Positions 6,826 to 14,320 of a stretch of DNA of 49,002 nt are shown piece after piece. The notes below the pieces were generated by a model. That model saw nothing but the letters and a program-made list of their open reading frames with translations. It was not told the DNA's origin and did no database searches. Numbering within the stretch: the first letter of the stretch is position 1; the number at the start of each line of letters is the position of its first letter. The position numbers and the translations under genes were made by a program. The DNA comes from Clostridiales bacterium (GTDB taxonomy: Bacteria > Bacillota > Clostridia > Lachnospirales > Lachnospiraceae): NCBI GenBank assembly GCA_021203365.1, contig JAJQBI010000005.1:1-49002 (forward strand), in the 5' to 3' direction.

Positions 6826-7665
6826 ATGAAGAATCCAAGGTTTTCCGGTCTGCTTTATGTTTCGGCCCTTTTTCTGATTCCTTATCTTGCCGCGGTTCTG
6901 TTTCAGGGTTCCGCCGCGGTTTTCTCCATACGGGGTGCGGACATGGAGGAATTTCTGCCGTTGCTGACATCCGGGCAAATGGAGGAAGATTATGAAGCTG
7001 CGGCGCTGGAAGCCCAGTCTGTGATTGCCCGCTCCAATTTATGTTATCGTCTGGGGGAAGGGGAATCCCTTCCGGATATTTTAAAAGAAATATGGGACTG
7101 CGGGGGGATTTCTTTTTGGAGGCTCTGGAACGGCTCTCTGAATCTGGAGGAATACAGGGAGGCCGCCGCAGCTACAGCCGGGAAGGTGCTGACCTGGCAG
7201 GGAGAGCTGAAGTATGTTCCCTACCATGAAGTCAGCGCCGGGCAGACGAGGGACGGCGCGGAAGCCTTTCATGATGAGGCTTATACATATTTGCAGTCAG
7301 TGGAAAGCAGCGGGGATCGGAATGCCCCGGATTATCTCAGTACAATTTATGTCTCCTCCGACTGGATGCCGGGAGAGCTGACCGTGGCATTTCGGGACAG
7401 CGCCGGTTATGTTACGGCTCTTACCGCGGGAGGGAACCTGCTGGAAGGAGAAGCCTTCCGGCTGGGAATCGGGCTGGCCTCGGCGGATTTCACCGTGGAG
7501 ATGTCGGAAGGGCAGTTCTGTTTTGTGTGCAAGGGAAAGGGGCATGGCCTTGGCTTTTCTCAGTATGGGGGAAATGTGCTGGCGGAAAACGGTTATACCT
7601 GGGAGGAAATCCTGGAGGTCTATTTTCCTGTGATGGAAATCTGTGACACGGAGGAAGTCACCTGA
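6826..7665 (+). CDS. spoIID: SpoIID/LytB-family sporulation protein
   Basis: A 279-residue protein with an N-terminal membrane anchor (about residues 8-30), then EEFLPLLTSGQMEEDY and AAALEAQSVIARSNL, the SpoIID core where an acidic catalytic residue acts on peptidoglycan, and the C-terminal KGKGHGLGFSQYG motif. SpoIID is a lytic transglycosylase needed for engulfment of the forespore. The ATG has no good ribosome site, so the start is the weakest part of the call. The spoIIQ-like gene follows by 133 bases, the usual Clostridia order. The mobile element ends within 200 bases upstream, so the native promoter may have been displaced. Confidence 0.85.
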   Translation: MKNPRFSGLLYVSALFLIPYLAAVLFQGSAAVFSIRGADMEEFLPLLTSGQMEEDYEAAALEAQSVIARSNLCYRLGEGESLPDILKEIWDCGGISFWRLWNGSLNLEEYREAAAATAGKVLTWQGELKYVPYHEVSAGQTRDGAEAFHDEAYTYLQSVESSGDRNAPDYLSTIYVSSDWMPGELTVAFRDSAGYVTALTAGGNLLEGEAFRLGIGLASADFTVEMSEGQFCFVCKGKGHGLGFSQYGGNVLAENGYTWEEILEVYFPVMEICDTEEVT

Positions 7666-7798
7666 ATGATCCGGACGTCCCCGGAGTTTTTCGCAGAAAA
7701 CTGAATAAGGATTTTGAAATCTGGACACCCTGTTATTATAAAGGCTTTATGGTAAGCTCAAAGGGAAACAAACAAATAAGAGCAGAGGTGGAAAGATT

Positions 7799-8620
7799 AT
7801 GATGAACAGTAAAATAACGAAGGCCATTATAAATGGTACGATTCTGGCGGGGATCGCGGCGCTGGGGATTACGGTATATCAGCTTGGCACCGGGTCTGTG
7901 ACCGAGGAGAATGAGGATTCTTCCATGGTGGAAATGGTGGAAAATACCGGGGAAAATGCGGATGAGGAAGAAACGGAAACCGCATCGTCGGAGGGCGCGT
8001 CAGACAGCGGTTTTGGCCAGGAAGATACGCTGGCTTCGGCGGAAACGGAGGATGAGGAAAATCCGGTGGAGAGTGAAGATCCGGCGGAGGATGCTTCGGC
8101 CGGTGCCGCGGATGCCGCGTCAGAGACGGCTGGGGAAGCGGAGGCTTCCGATACCACGGACGGGCTTCAGAAGGTATTGTCCACATCCGCGGATATTACG
8201 CTGGATTTTTCCGAGGACAGCCTGATGGAGTGGCCGGTAAACGGGACGACTCTGATCGATTATAATATGGATAACACGGTTTATTTCAGGACTCTGGATC
8301 AGTATAAATTAAGCTCCGCCCTTGCCGTGCAGGCGGTGGAAAACGCGCCGGTGGTGGCGGCTGTCAACGGTCAGGTGACCGGGATCGAACAGGAGGCGGA
8401 GACCGGAACCACAGTGACGATGGATCTGGGCAACGGTTATGAGGCGATTTACGGCCAGTTAAAGGATCTTTGCGTCGAAGAGGGAGATCTGGTGAAAAAG
8501 GGATATACAATCGGTTACATCAGCGCTCCGACGATTTACTATACCGTGGAGGGCAGCAATCTGTATTTTGCCATGGAAAAGGACGGGGAACCTATTGATC
8601 CCATCCTGTATCTTCCGTAA
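7799..8620 (+). CDS. SpoIIQ-like protein with degenerate M23 (LytM) domain
   Basis: A 273-residue protein with an N-terminal membrane segment (residues about 8-28), a long acidic linker rich in Glu, Ala and Ser (30-125), and a C-terminal M23 fold (WPVNGTTLIDYNMDNTVYF ... GNGYEAIYGQL ... NLYFAMEKDGEPIDP). The two histidines expected in the GHL and HLHFE motifs read GQL and NLYFA, so the domain should not be an active endopeptidase. Bacillus SpoIIQ is likewise degenerate and acts as a structural partner of SpoIIIAH in the forespore channel. Start: AGAGGTGGAAAGATT precedes ATG at 7801/7799; the first ATG codon of the tandem pair is used. Position after spoIID supports the role. Confidence 0.8.
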   Translation: MMNSKITKAIINGTILAGIAALGITVYQLGTGSVTEENEDSSMVEMVENTGENADEEETETASSEGASDSGFGQEDTLASAETEDEENPVESEDPAEDASAGAADAASETAGEAEASDTTDGLQKVLSTSADITLDFSEDSLMEWPVNGTTLIDYNMDNTVYFRTLDQYKLSSALAVQAVENAPVVAAVNGQVTGIEQEAETGTTVTMDLGNGYEAIYGQLKDLCVEEGDLVKKGYTIGYISAPTIYYTVEGSNLYFAMEKDGEPIDPILYLP

Positions 8621-8641
8621 AGGGCAGGAGTAAGATTTCGA

Positions 8642-8715
8642 TTCACAAAAAAGTGAAAATTTCGTATAATAGAGCAGGTGGGAAAATTCGCAATCGGGTT
8701 CCCTGCCTGCTTTTT
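8642..8715 (+). terminator. Terminator after spoIIQ-like gene, with a promoter directly before it
   Basis: GCAGG...GGGAA at 8674-8684 pairs with TTCCC...CCTGC at 8699-8710 and five T follow at 8711-8715. Just upstream TTCACA (8642-8647) and TATAAT (8665-8670) are 17 bases apart, so transcription could begin at the base of the hairpin itself. The terminator call is firm; the promoter may serve the GIY-YIG gene through readthrough or be fortuitous. Confidence 0.6.
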
Positions 8716-8843
8716 GCCGGTTTTGAGCGCGGCACTGTGTAAGATACCGTTTTACCGATTGCTTTTTATAGAAAACGGGAAGACCCTGAGGATGATTTGC
8801 CAATGGTCTTCCTTTACATAGGCAGATATACGGGGAAAAGATT

Positions 8844-9098
8844 ATGGCGATTTGTTATACCTATATGGTCCGCTGTGCGGACGGAAGCCTTTATACCGGG
8901 TGGACAACCTGCCTCTCCCGCCGCATCCGGGCGCACAATGAGGGGAGAGAGGGGGCAAAATACACGAAAACCAGACGACCGGTGCGGCTGGTATATTATG
9001 AAGGGTACCGGACCAGGGAAGAAGCGATGAGGCGGGAATTTGCCATCAAGCAGCTGACCCGGCAGGAGAAGCTGGCTCTGCTGTGTCTGGAGGAGTGA
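8844..9098 (+). CDS. GIY-YIG domain protein, UPF0213/YhbQ type
   Basis: An 84-residue single-domain protein: the GIY-YIG strands read CYTYMVRCADGSLYTGWT, followed by RIRAHNEGREGAKYTKTRRP with the conserved arginine and histidine, and a glutamate in EEAMRREFAIK. This is the small stand-alone GIY-YIG family related to UvrC and homing endonucleases; E. coli YhbQ and relatives are thought to act on nucleic acids but the cellular task is unclear. Start ATG is preceded by GGGGAAAAG. It sits alone between spoIIQ and the LacI gene with its own terminator. Confidence 0.85.
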   Translation: MAICYTYMVRCADGSLYTGWTTCLSRRIRAHNEGREGAKYTKTRRPVRLVYYEGYRTREEAMRREFAIKQLTRQEKLALLCLEE

Positions 9099-9180
9099 AC
9101 ACCGGATATATTCTGTGAATAATAGACAAAAATTGCGAATACTTTAACGCAAAAGTAGAAAAATCAGACAAGAACAGGGA

Positions 9181-9210
9181 GAATGCGCTTGCTATTTGCG
9201 CATTCTTCTG
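9181..9210 (+). terminator. Terminator-like inverted repeat after the GIY-YIG gene
   Basis: GAATGCGC at 9181-9188 and GCGCATTC at 9198-9205 form a perfect 8-base stem followed by TTCT. The T run is short. The TGCGC half-site also resembles the TTGCGCAA operators at 10491, so it might instead be a binding site for the LacI regulator encoded just downstream. Confidence 0.45.
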
Positions 9211-9270
9211 CTATTCTGAAAAACAAAGAGGGCAAGCGGTTGCCCAGCTGCGCTTTTGCGGGGGTGTGAG

Positions 9271-10278
9271 ATGGAGGAAGAGAAAAAAGTTTATACGATT
9301 GCGGATATCGCGAAAGAGCTGGGGGTGAGCACCACCACAGTGTCCAGAGCGATTTCGGGAAAGGGCCGGATCAGCGAGAGTACCAGAGAGCGGGTGAAAA
9401 GCTTTATTGCCCGCCATGATTATCACCCGAATGTGCTCGCCAAGGGACTGGCTCAGAGCAAAACCTACAATCTTGGCCTTCTGATGCCGGAAGACTATAC
9501 AATGACAGAATTTCCTTTTTTTAAAGACTGTATGAGCGGAATCTGTGAGGTGGCGTCCGCCTGCAATTATGATGTGATTGTCTCTCTGACGAAGGAAAAT
9601 GATCTTTCCCATCTCCAGCGCCTGGTGACAAACCGCAAAGCGGATGGAATTATCCTCAGCAGGTCTCTGATCAGCGATGAATCCTGCAGTTATCTGCGGG
9701 AAAAGGACGTCCCCTTTGTTGTGATCGGCCATTCAGAGGATCCGGACACATTGTCTGTGGATAACCGGAACCGGGAGGCGGCCAAAGATCTGACAGGCCT
9801 GCTTATTATGAAGGGAGTGAAGAAGCTGATGCTTCTGGGCGGGGATGACTCTTACATGGTGACGGAGGACCGCCTTGCCGGATTCCGGGATGCTCATCAG
9901 CTATATGAGCTTCCGGTCAGCGAAAATCTTATCTTTCTGGGAGCGGACAACCGGATTCGGGTTATGCGGGCCGTGGAATTTGCCCTCGCCGCGGGCGTGG
10001 AAGGAATTATAGGCATGGACGATTTTATCACCAATCTCGCCCTTGGATGTCTCCGGGAAAAAGGAATCCGGATTCCGGAGGATGTTCGCCTTGCCAGTAT
10101 GTATGACAGCTCGCAGCTGGAATATAATATCCCTCCGGTGACCAGCCTGCGGTTTGATACAAAGGAACTGGGACGCAGTGCCTGCAGGAAGCTGCTGGGG
10201 GAGCTGGGAGAAAAGATGGACGAGGGAAGCCTGCTTCCCATGAGCTATCAGGTCGTCATGCGGGAATCCACGATGTAA
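9271..10278 (+). CDS. LacI-family transcriptional regulator
   Basis: A 335-residue regulator. Residues about 8-30 (TIADIAKELGVSTTTVSRAI) form the LacI helix-turn-helix, followed by the hinge YHPNVLAKGLAQSKTYNLG and a periplasmic-binding-like sugar domain ending VTSLRFDTKELGRSACRKL. ATG at 9271 follows GGGGGTG; an in-frame TTG 15 bases earlier is less likely. It is transcribed in the same direction as, and lies 310 bases before, the ABC transporter/galactanase operon, so it is the obvious regulator of that operon, probably repressing through the TTGCGCAA sites at 10491-10509. Family members of this type respond to a sugar or oligosaccharide effector; galacto-oligosaccharide is my inference. 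Confidence 0.9.
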   Translation: MEEEKKVYTIADIAKELGVSTTTVSRAISGKGRISESTRERVKSFIARHDYHPNVLAKGLAQSKTYNLGLLMPEDYTMTEFPFFKDCMSGICEVASACNYDVIVSLTKENDLSHLQRLVTNRKADGIILSRSLISDESCSYLREKDVPFVVIGHSEDPDTLSVDNRNREAAKDLTGLLIMKGVKKLMLLGGDDSYMVTEDRLAGFRDAHQLYELPVSENLIFLGADNRIRVMRAVEFALAAGVEGIIGMDDFITNLALGCLREKGIRIPEDVRLASMYDSSQLEYNIPPVTSLRFDTKELGRSACRKLLGELGEKMDEGSLLPMSYQVVMRESTM

Positions 10279-10310
10279 TTCAGCGGCGGCTGTGAATCGT
10301 AACCTGTAAG

Positions 10311-10332
10311 GAAGGATGTCTGAAGGATGTCT
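10311..10332. repeat. Perfect 11-base tandem duplication
   Basis: GAAGGATGTCT occurs twice with no gap, just after the LacI gene. It may be replication slippage; no role is apparent. Confidence 0.6.
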
Positions 10333-10443
10333 GTTTTGTGCAGTCTGACACGGACAAACGATTGAGCATGCATGAATTTTCAAAAGACAGCTCATATACA
10401 AAATAGATAAAAAATTGAAATGGATTTTGAGAAATTTAGATAA

Positions 10444-10510
10444 TTGACAGAAAAATCATTGGAGGATATACTTGAACCATGAGCAAACGGTTGCGCAATC
10501 TTTGCGCAAA
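10444..10510 (+). promoter_or_regulatory. Promoter and twin LacI-type operators of the galactan operon
   Basis: TTGACA at 10444-10449 and TATACT at 10467-10472 are 17 bases apart, placing the start near 10479. Two perfect copies of the palindrome TTGCGCAA lie at 10491-10498 and 10502-10509, 11 bases apart (one helical turn), just downstream of the start, with a partly symmetric GCAAACGGTTGC overlapping the first. This is a classic repressor roadblock position. A further small stem, TCCTGC-GGA-GCAGGA, follows at about 10533-10547 in the leader. Confidence 0.7.
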
Positions 10511-10588
10511 CAACCTGCGGCTGTGCGGGTTTTCCTGCGGAGCAGGAGGGTACAGGCCGCGACTATCTTATTAAGGAGGTACAGGAGA

Positions 10589-11857
10589 ATGAAGTTTAAG
10601 AAAGTGATGGCGTCTGTGCTTGCAGTTGCGATGGCGGCTTCCATGATGACCTTTACGGTAAGCGCGGAGGAGACAGAGACTGTGAGCCTGACCGTATGGG
10701 GCGCGGAGGAGGATCAGACCCTGCTTCAGGAGCTGTGCGATAATTTCGCGGCGGCTTACGCGGATTATGCGGTTTTTGATATTTCCATCGGCGTGGAGTC
10801 TGAGTCTACGGCTAAGGATACGGTTCTGACGGACGTTGAGGCGGCCGCGGATGTTTATTCTTTTGCGAGCGATCAGCTGACCAGCCTTGTGAATGCCGGT
10901 GCGCTGGCGAACCTGGAGGATTACGCGGAGGTTCTGGAGGCCTATGCGGGCAAGACCCTTGACGACGTAAAGAGTGCAAACTCTGAGGGATCTGTGGAAG
11001 CGGCTTCCATTGACGGAAGCCTGTACGGTTTCCCGAGAGCCGGAGACAACGGCTATTTCCTGTATTATGATTCCACGAAGCTTTCCGAGGAAGATGTGGC
11101 AACCTGGGACAGCCTTCTGGCGGCGGCGGATGCGGCCGGCGGCAAGGTGGGAATGACCCTGGCTTCCGGATGGTATAACGCTTCCTTCTTCTATGGAGCC
11201 GGCTTTACCACAGATCTGAATGACGACGGAACCACAGCCATTGACTGGAACGGAACCAGCGAAAGCGGATATACCGGTGTTCAGGTTGTACAGTCCATGC
11301 TTGAGATCGCCGGAAATTCCGCATTTATGGCTATTGCGGACGGAGACATTTCCAATCAGATCGCGTCTGGTGACCTTGTAGCGGTTGTATCCGGTACCTG
11401 GGACGCCTCCGCGGCGGCTGAGGTATTCGGGGACGGATATGCGGCCACCAAGCTTCCGACCTATACCATCGGAGACGAGCAGGTGCAGCAGGGTTCCGTG
11501 GCCGGCTTTAAGTTTACCGGTGTAAACGGAATGTCCGAGAATATTGGCTGGGCTGTTCTTCTGGCAGAGTATCTGACCAATGAGGATGCGCAGACCCAGT
11601 TCTTCGCACAGAGAGAATCCGGTCCGACCAACCTGAACGTGGCGGCTTCTGAGGAGGTTTCCGCAAATATCGCCCAGGCCGCGCTGGCAGAGCAGTCTGC
11701 TTACGGTGTAGTTCAGATGGTGGGAGACAAATTCTGGGATCCCACCGCAACTCTTGGCGAGAACATTGCTCAGGGAACTCTGAGCGTGGATGACGAGGAT
11801 GGAATCCAGGAAGCTCTGGATACCATGGTGGAAGGCGTGACCGCGGCGGTTGAGTAA
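10589..11857 (+). CDS. Carbohydrate ABC transporter substrate-binding protein
   Basis: A 422-residue MalE/GanS-like family 1 binding protein. Residues 1-26 are a signal peptide with a signal-peptidase-I type end (FTVSA before EETE). The mature part begins VSLTVWGAEEDQTLL, and contains GSLYGFPRAGDNGYFLYYD and ENIGWAVLLAEYLTNEDAQ as in maltodextrin binding proteins. No lipobox cysteine is present, unusual for a Gram-positive importer. ATG at 10589 follows AAGGAGG by 9 bases; upstream in-frame start codons fall inside the operator region. It binds the sugar outside the cell and hands it to the two permeases encoded next. Beta-galacto-oligosaccharide is the likely ligand because of the GH53 gene, but maltodextrin cannot be excluded. 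Confidence 0.85.
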   Translation: MKFKKVMASVLAVAMAASMMTFTVSAEETETVSLTVWGAEEDQTLLQELCDNFAAAYADYAVFDISIGVESESTAKDTVLTDVEAAADVYSFASDQLTSLVNAGALANLEDYAEVLEAYAGKTLDDVKSANSEGSVEAASIDGSLYGFPRAGDNGYFLYYDSTKLSEEDVATWDSLLAAADAAGGKVGMTLASGWYNASFFYGAGFTTDLNDDGTTAIDWNGTSESGYTGVQVVQSMLEIAGNSAFMAIADGDISNQIASGDLVAVVSGTWDASAAAEVFGDGYAATKLPTYTIGDEQVQQGSVAGFKFTGVNGMSENIGWAVLLAEYLTNEDAQTQFFAQRESGPTNLNVAASEEVSANIAQAALAEQSAYGVVQMVGDKFWDPTATLGENIAQGTLSVDDEDGIQEALDTMVEGVTAAVE

Positions 11858-11894
11858 TCCCCGGGGAATGTACTTTTACAGGCTGTGAATTGCA

Positions 11895-11932
11895 ACAGGC
11901 CCATATGCGTCTGCGTATGGGCCTGTGTTTTT
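11895..11932 (+). terminator. Intrinsic terminator between binding protein and permeases
   Basis: ACAGGCCCATATGC at 11895-11908 pairs with GCGTATGGGCCTGT at 11913-11926 (one G-U) and is followed by GTTTTT. It lies 35 bases before the permease start with no new promoter evident, so partial termination would give more binding protein than permease, a common arrangement. Confidence 0.8.
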
Positions 11933-11966
11933 GAAACAGCAATCCTTTTACGGAAAGGAGAGTTAT

Positions 11967-13397
11967 ATGAAAAAGCAAAAAGGTGAGAAAAAGGGAAATA
12001 TTTTCACGGATTTCGGCACTGCGGTGGTGAAGGGAGACTGGGCGGTTAAGCTCACTCTGCTCTGGATGGGCGCCGGCTATGCGAAGCGGAAACAGTACGG
12101 AAGAGCGATTGTGATGACTCTTCTGGAGATCGGTGTGATCGTCTTTACACTGAGATTCGCCCTTCAGTATGTGCCGAAGTTTAATACTCTGGGCACCGTG
12201 GTCATGGAAAAGGTGTTCAACATGCAGACCATGAAAAGTGAGATGAATGATTATGACAATTCTTTTCTGATTCTGCTGTTTTCCCTGTTCAGCTTTGTGA
12301 TCTGGTTTGTGGCGGCGGCGGTGTGGATCGCCAATGTGGGATATGTCTACAAGCTTCAGTTAAAGGCGGAGAGAGGGGAGAAGCTGAATACCTTTAAGCA
12401 GGACATTCACTCTCTCGTGGAGGAAAATTTCCACATTACACTTCTGTCTCTGCCTACCCTGGGTGTTGTGGTGTTTACCATGATTCCCATTATTCTGCTG
12501 GTGCTGGTTTCCTTTACCAATTATGACCAGCAGCATATGCCGCCCAATTCCCTGTTCACCTGGGTAGGGCTTGACAACTACCTGAGTCTGATCGGCGGAG
12601 GGGGGCTGACGGTTACCTTCAGCTATGCGTTTGTCAGGGTTCTTGGCTGGACGCTGGTGTGGGCGTTTTTCGCCACCTTTACCAACTATTTCGGCGGAAT
12701 TCTGCTGGCGATGTTCCTGAACAGCAAATGGACAAAATGGCCGAAATTCTGGCGGACTCTTTTTGTGATTACCATTGCAGTTCCCCAGTTTGTATCCCTG
12801 CTTCTGGTGCGGAACTTTTTCTCAAACGGAGGAATTGTAAATACCATCTGCGCGAACATCGGACTGACGGGCTTCCTGCGGGATATCGGGATGATTTCCA
12901 CCAGCTACATACCCTTCCTGTCCGCGCCGGGGTGGGCCCATGTGATGATCATTCTGATCAATATCTGGATCGGAGTGCCCTATCAGATGCTCATTGCCAC
13001 CGGTGTGCTGACGAACCTTCCGGCGGATCAGCTGGAGAGTGCCAGGGTGGACGGCGCGACGCCCGCACAGATTTTCCGGAAAATTACCATGCCCTACCTT
13101 TTCTTTGTGACGGGTCCTACACTGATCACGGATTTTGTAAAAAATATTAACAACTTTAATGTAATCTATCTGCTGACCGAGGGTGTATATACCACCACCA
13201 ATCAGCTGATGGCCAACTCTCAGGCCAAGGAAGTGGATCTGCTGGTGACCTGGCTGTTCCGTCTGACGCAGGATTACTATAATTACAAGATGTCTTCCAC
13301 CATCGGTGTGGTTGTGTTTATTATCTGTGCGGTCTTTACGCTGCTGGCCTTTAACAAGGTTACCGGAGGCGCCGGGAAGGAGAGTGATTACGCGTGA
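11967..13397 (+). CDS. Sugar ABC transporter permease, MalF/GanP type
   Basis: A 490-residue membrane protein with an N-terminal cytoplasmic and two-helix extension (residues 1-130), then a MalF-like core of about six helices. The ATPase-docking EAA motif reads ESARVDGATPAQIFRKITMP near residues 365-385. Length and the extended N-terminus fit MalF/GanP. ATG at 11967 follows GGAAAGGAG by 8 bases. Its last four bases overlap the GTG start of the second permease. No ATPase gene is present in the operon, so a shared MsmX-like ATPase elsewhere probably energises it. Confidence 0.9.
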   Translation: MKKQKGEKKGNIFTDFGTAVVKGDWAVKLTLLWMGAGYAKRKQYGRAIVMTLLEIGVIVFTLRFALQYVPKFNTLGTVVMEKVFNMQTMKSEMNDYDNSFLILLFSLFSFVIWFVAAAVWIANVGYVYKLQLKAERGEKLNTFKQDIHSLVEENFHITLLSLPTLGVVVFTMIPIILLVLVSFTNYDQQHMPPNSLFTWVGLDNYLSLIGGGGLTVTFSYAFVRVLGWTLVWAFFATFTNYFGGILLAMFLNSKWTKWPKFWRTLFVITIAVPQFVSLLLVRNFFSNGGIVNTICANIGLTGFLRDIGMISTSYIPFLSAPGWAHVMIILINIWIGVPYQMLIATGVLTNLPADQLESARVDGATPAQIFRKITMPYLFFVTGPTLITDFVKNINNFNVIYLLTEGVYTTTNQLMANSQAKEVDLLVTWLFRLTQDYYNYKMSSTIGVVVFIICAVFTLLAFNKVTGGAGKESDYA

Positions 13398-14233
13398 GAA
13401 AAAGGAATATAAAATATTTTACCCATAATCTGGTGCTTGCCATTCTGGCCTTTATCTGGCTGATTCCCATTGTGTGGCTGGTGTGTACCTCCTTCAGCGA
13501 CTATGACGGCATGAATACCAGTACGTTTTTCCCGAAGAAATGGAGCATACGGCATTATATCCAGCTGTTCCACCCGGATACGGTGCAGCAGTTTCCGGCC
13601 TGGTTCCGGAACACGTTTATCATCGCGGTTTTTACCACCATTATCTCAACTCTGTTTGTGCTGATGGTTGCGTATGCGATGTCCTTTATTCGCTTCCGGG
13701 CCCGTTCCTTCATGATGAACATGTCGGTGATTCTGAGCCTTTTCCCCGGGGTTCTGGCGATGATCGCGGTGTATTTCACGCTGAAAACCTTCGGCCTGAC
13801 CAACAGCTATATCGGTCTGATCCTGGTCTACTCGGCGTCGTCGGGGATGGGATATCTGATCTGTAAGGGCTTTTTTGACACGGTTCCCAGAGCTCTGTGT
13901 GAGGCTGCAAAGATTGACGGGTGCTCCCAGGCGGGGATTTTCTGGAAAATTGTAATTCCGCTGAGCAAGCCGATTATTGTGTATACGGTGATCAGCAGCT
14001 TCCTGGTGCCGTGGATGGATTTCGTGTATGCGAAGATGATCATGAACGCTGGAATTTCAGAGAACTATACGGTGGCGATCGGACTGTACAAGATGCTGGA
14101 TAAGAGCCTGATCAACAGTTATTTCACGGTGTTCTGCGCAGGCGGCGTGCTGGTATCGATTCCGATTTCCATATTGTTTATGATTATGCAGAAGTGTTAT
14201 GTGGAAGGAATGACAGGAGCTGTGAAGGGATGA
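13394..14233 (+). CDS. Sugar ABC transporter permease, MalG/GanQ type
   Basis: A 279-residue six-helix permease, the normal MalG size, with the EAA motif ALCEAAKIDGCSQAGIFWKI around residues 165-185 and the family start LVLAILAFIWLIPIVWLVCTSFS. The GTG start overlaps the preceding stop codon in a four-base GTGA, so it is translationally coupled to the first permease and should form a heterodimer with it. The C-terminus ends MQKCYVEGMTGAVKG, the MalG ending that contacts the ATPase. A strong GC-rich hairpin follows at 14248. Confidence 0.9.
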   Translation: MRKRNIKYFTHNLVLAILAFIWLIPIVWLVCTSFSDYDGMNTSTFFPKKWSIRHYIQLFHPDTVQQFPAWFRNTFIIAVFTTIISTLFVLMVAYAMSFIRFRARSFMMNMSVILSLFPGVLAMIAVYFTLKTFGLTNSYIGLILVYSASSGMGYLICKGFFDTVPRALCEAAKIDGCSQAGIFWKIVIPLSKPIIVYTVISSFLVPWMDFVYAKMIMNAGISENYTVAIGLYKMLDKSLINSYFTVFCAGGVLVSIPISILFMIMQKCYVEGMTGAVKG

Positions 14234-14247
14234 GTGACGGCCGGATG

Positions 14248-14281
14248 GCCGCCGGGCGGGGAGATCTCCATGCCCGGCGGC
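14248..14281 (+). other. Strong GC-rich nested hairpin inside the operon
   Basis: GCCGCCGGGC at 14248-14257 pairs perfectly with GCCCGGCGGC at 14272-14281, and the interior holds the 10-base palindrome GGAGATCTCC at 14260-14269. No run of T follows, so it is not an ordinary terminator. It sits between the permease stop and the next gene and may protect or separate the transporter part of the message from the enzyme part. Confidence 0.65.
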
Positions 14282-14320
14282 GCAGGCCGGGCGGATTGTT
14301 TTCAGGGAAAGGATTTGAGA

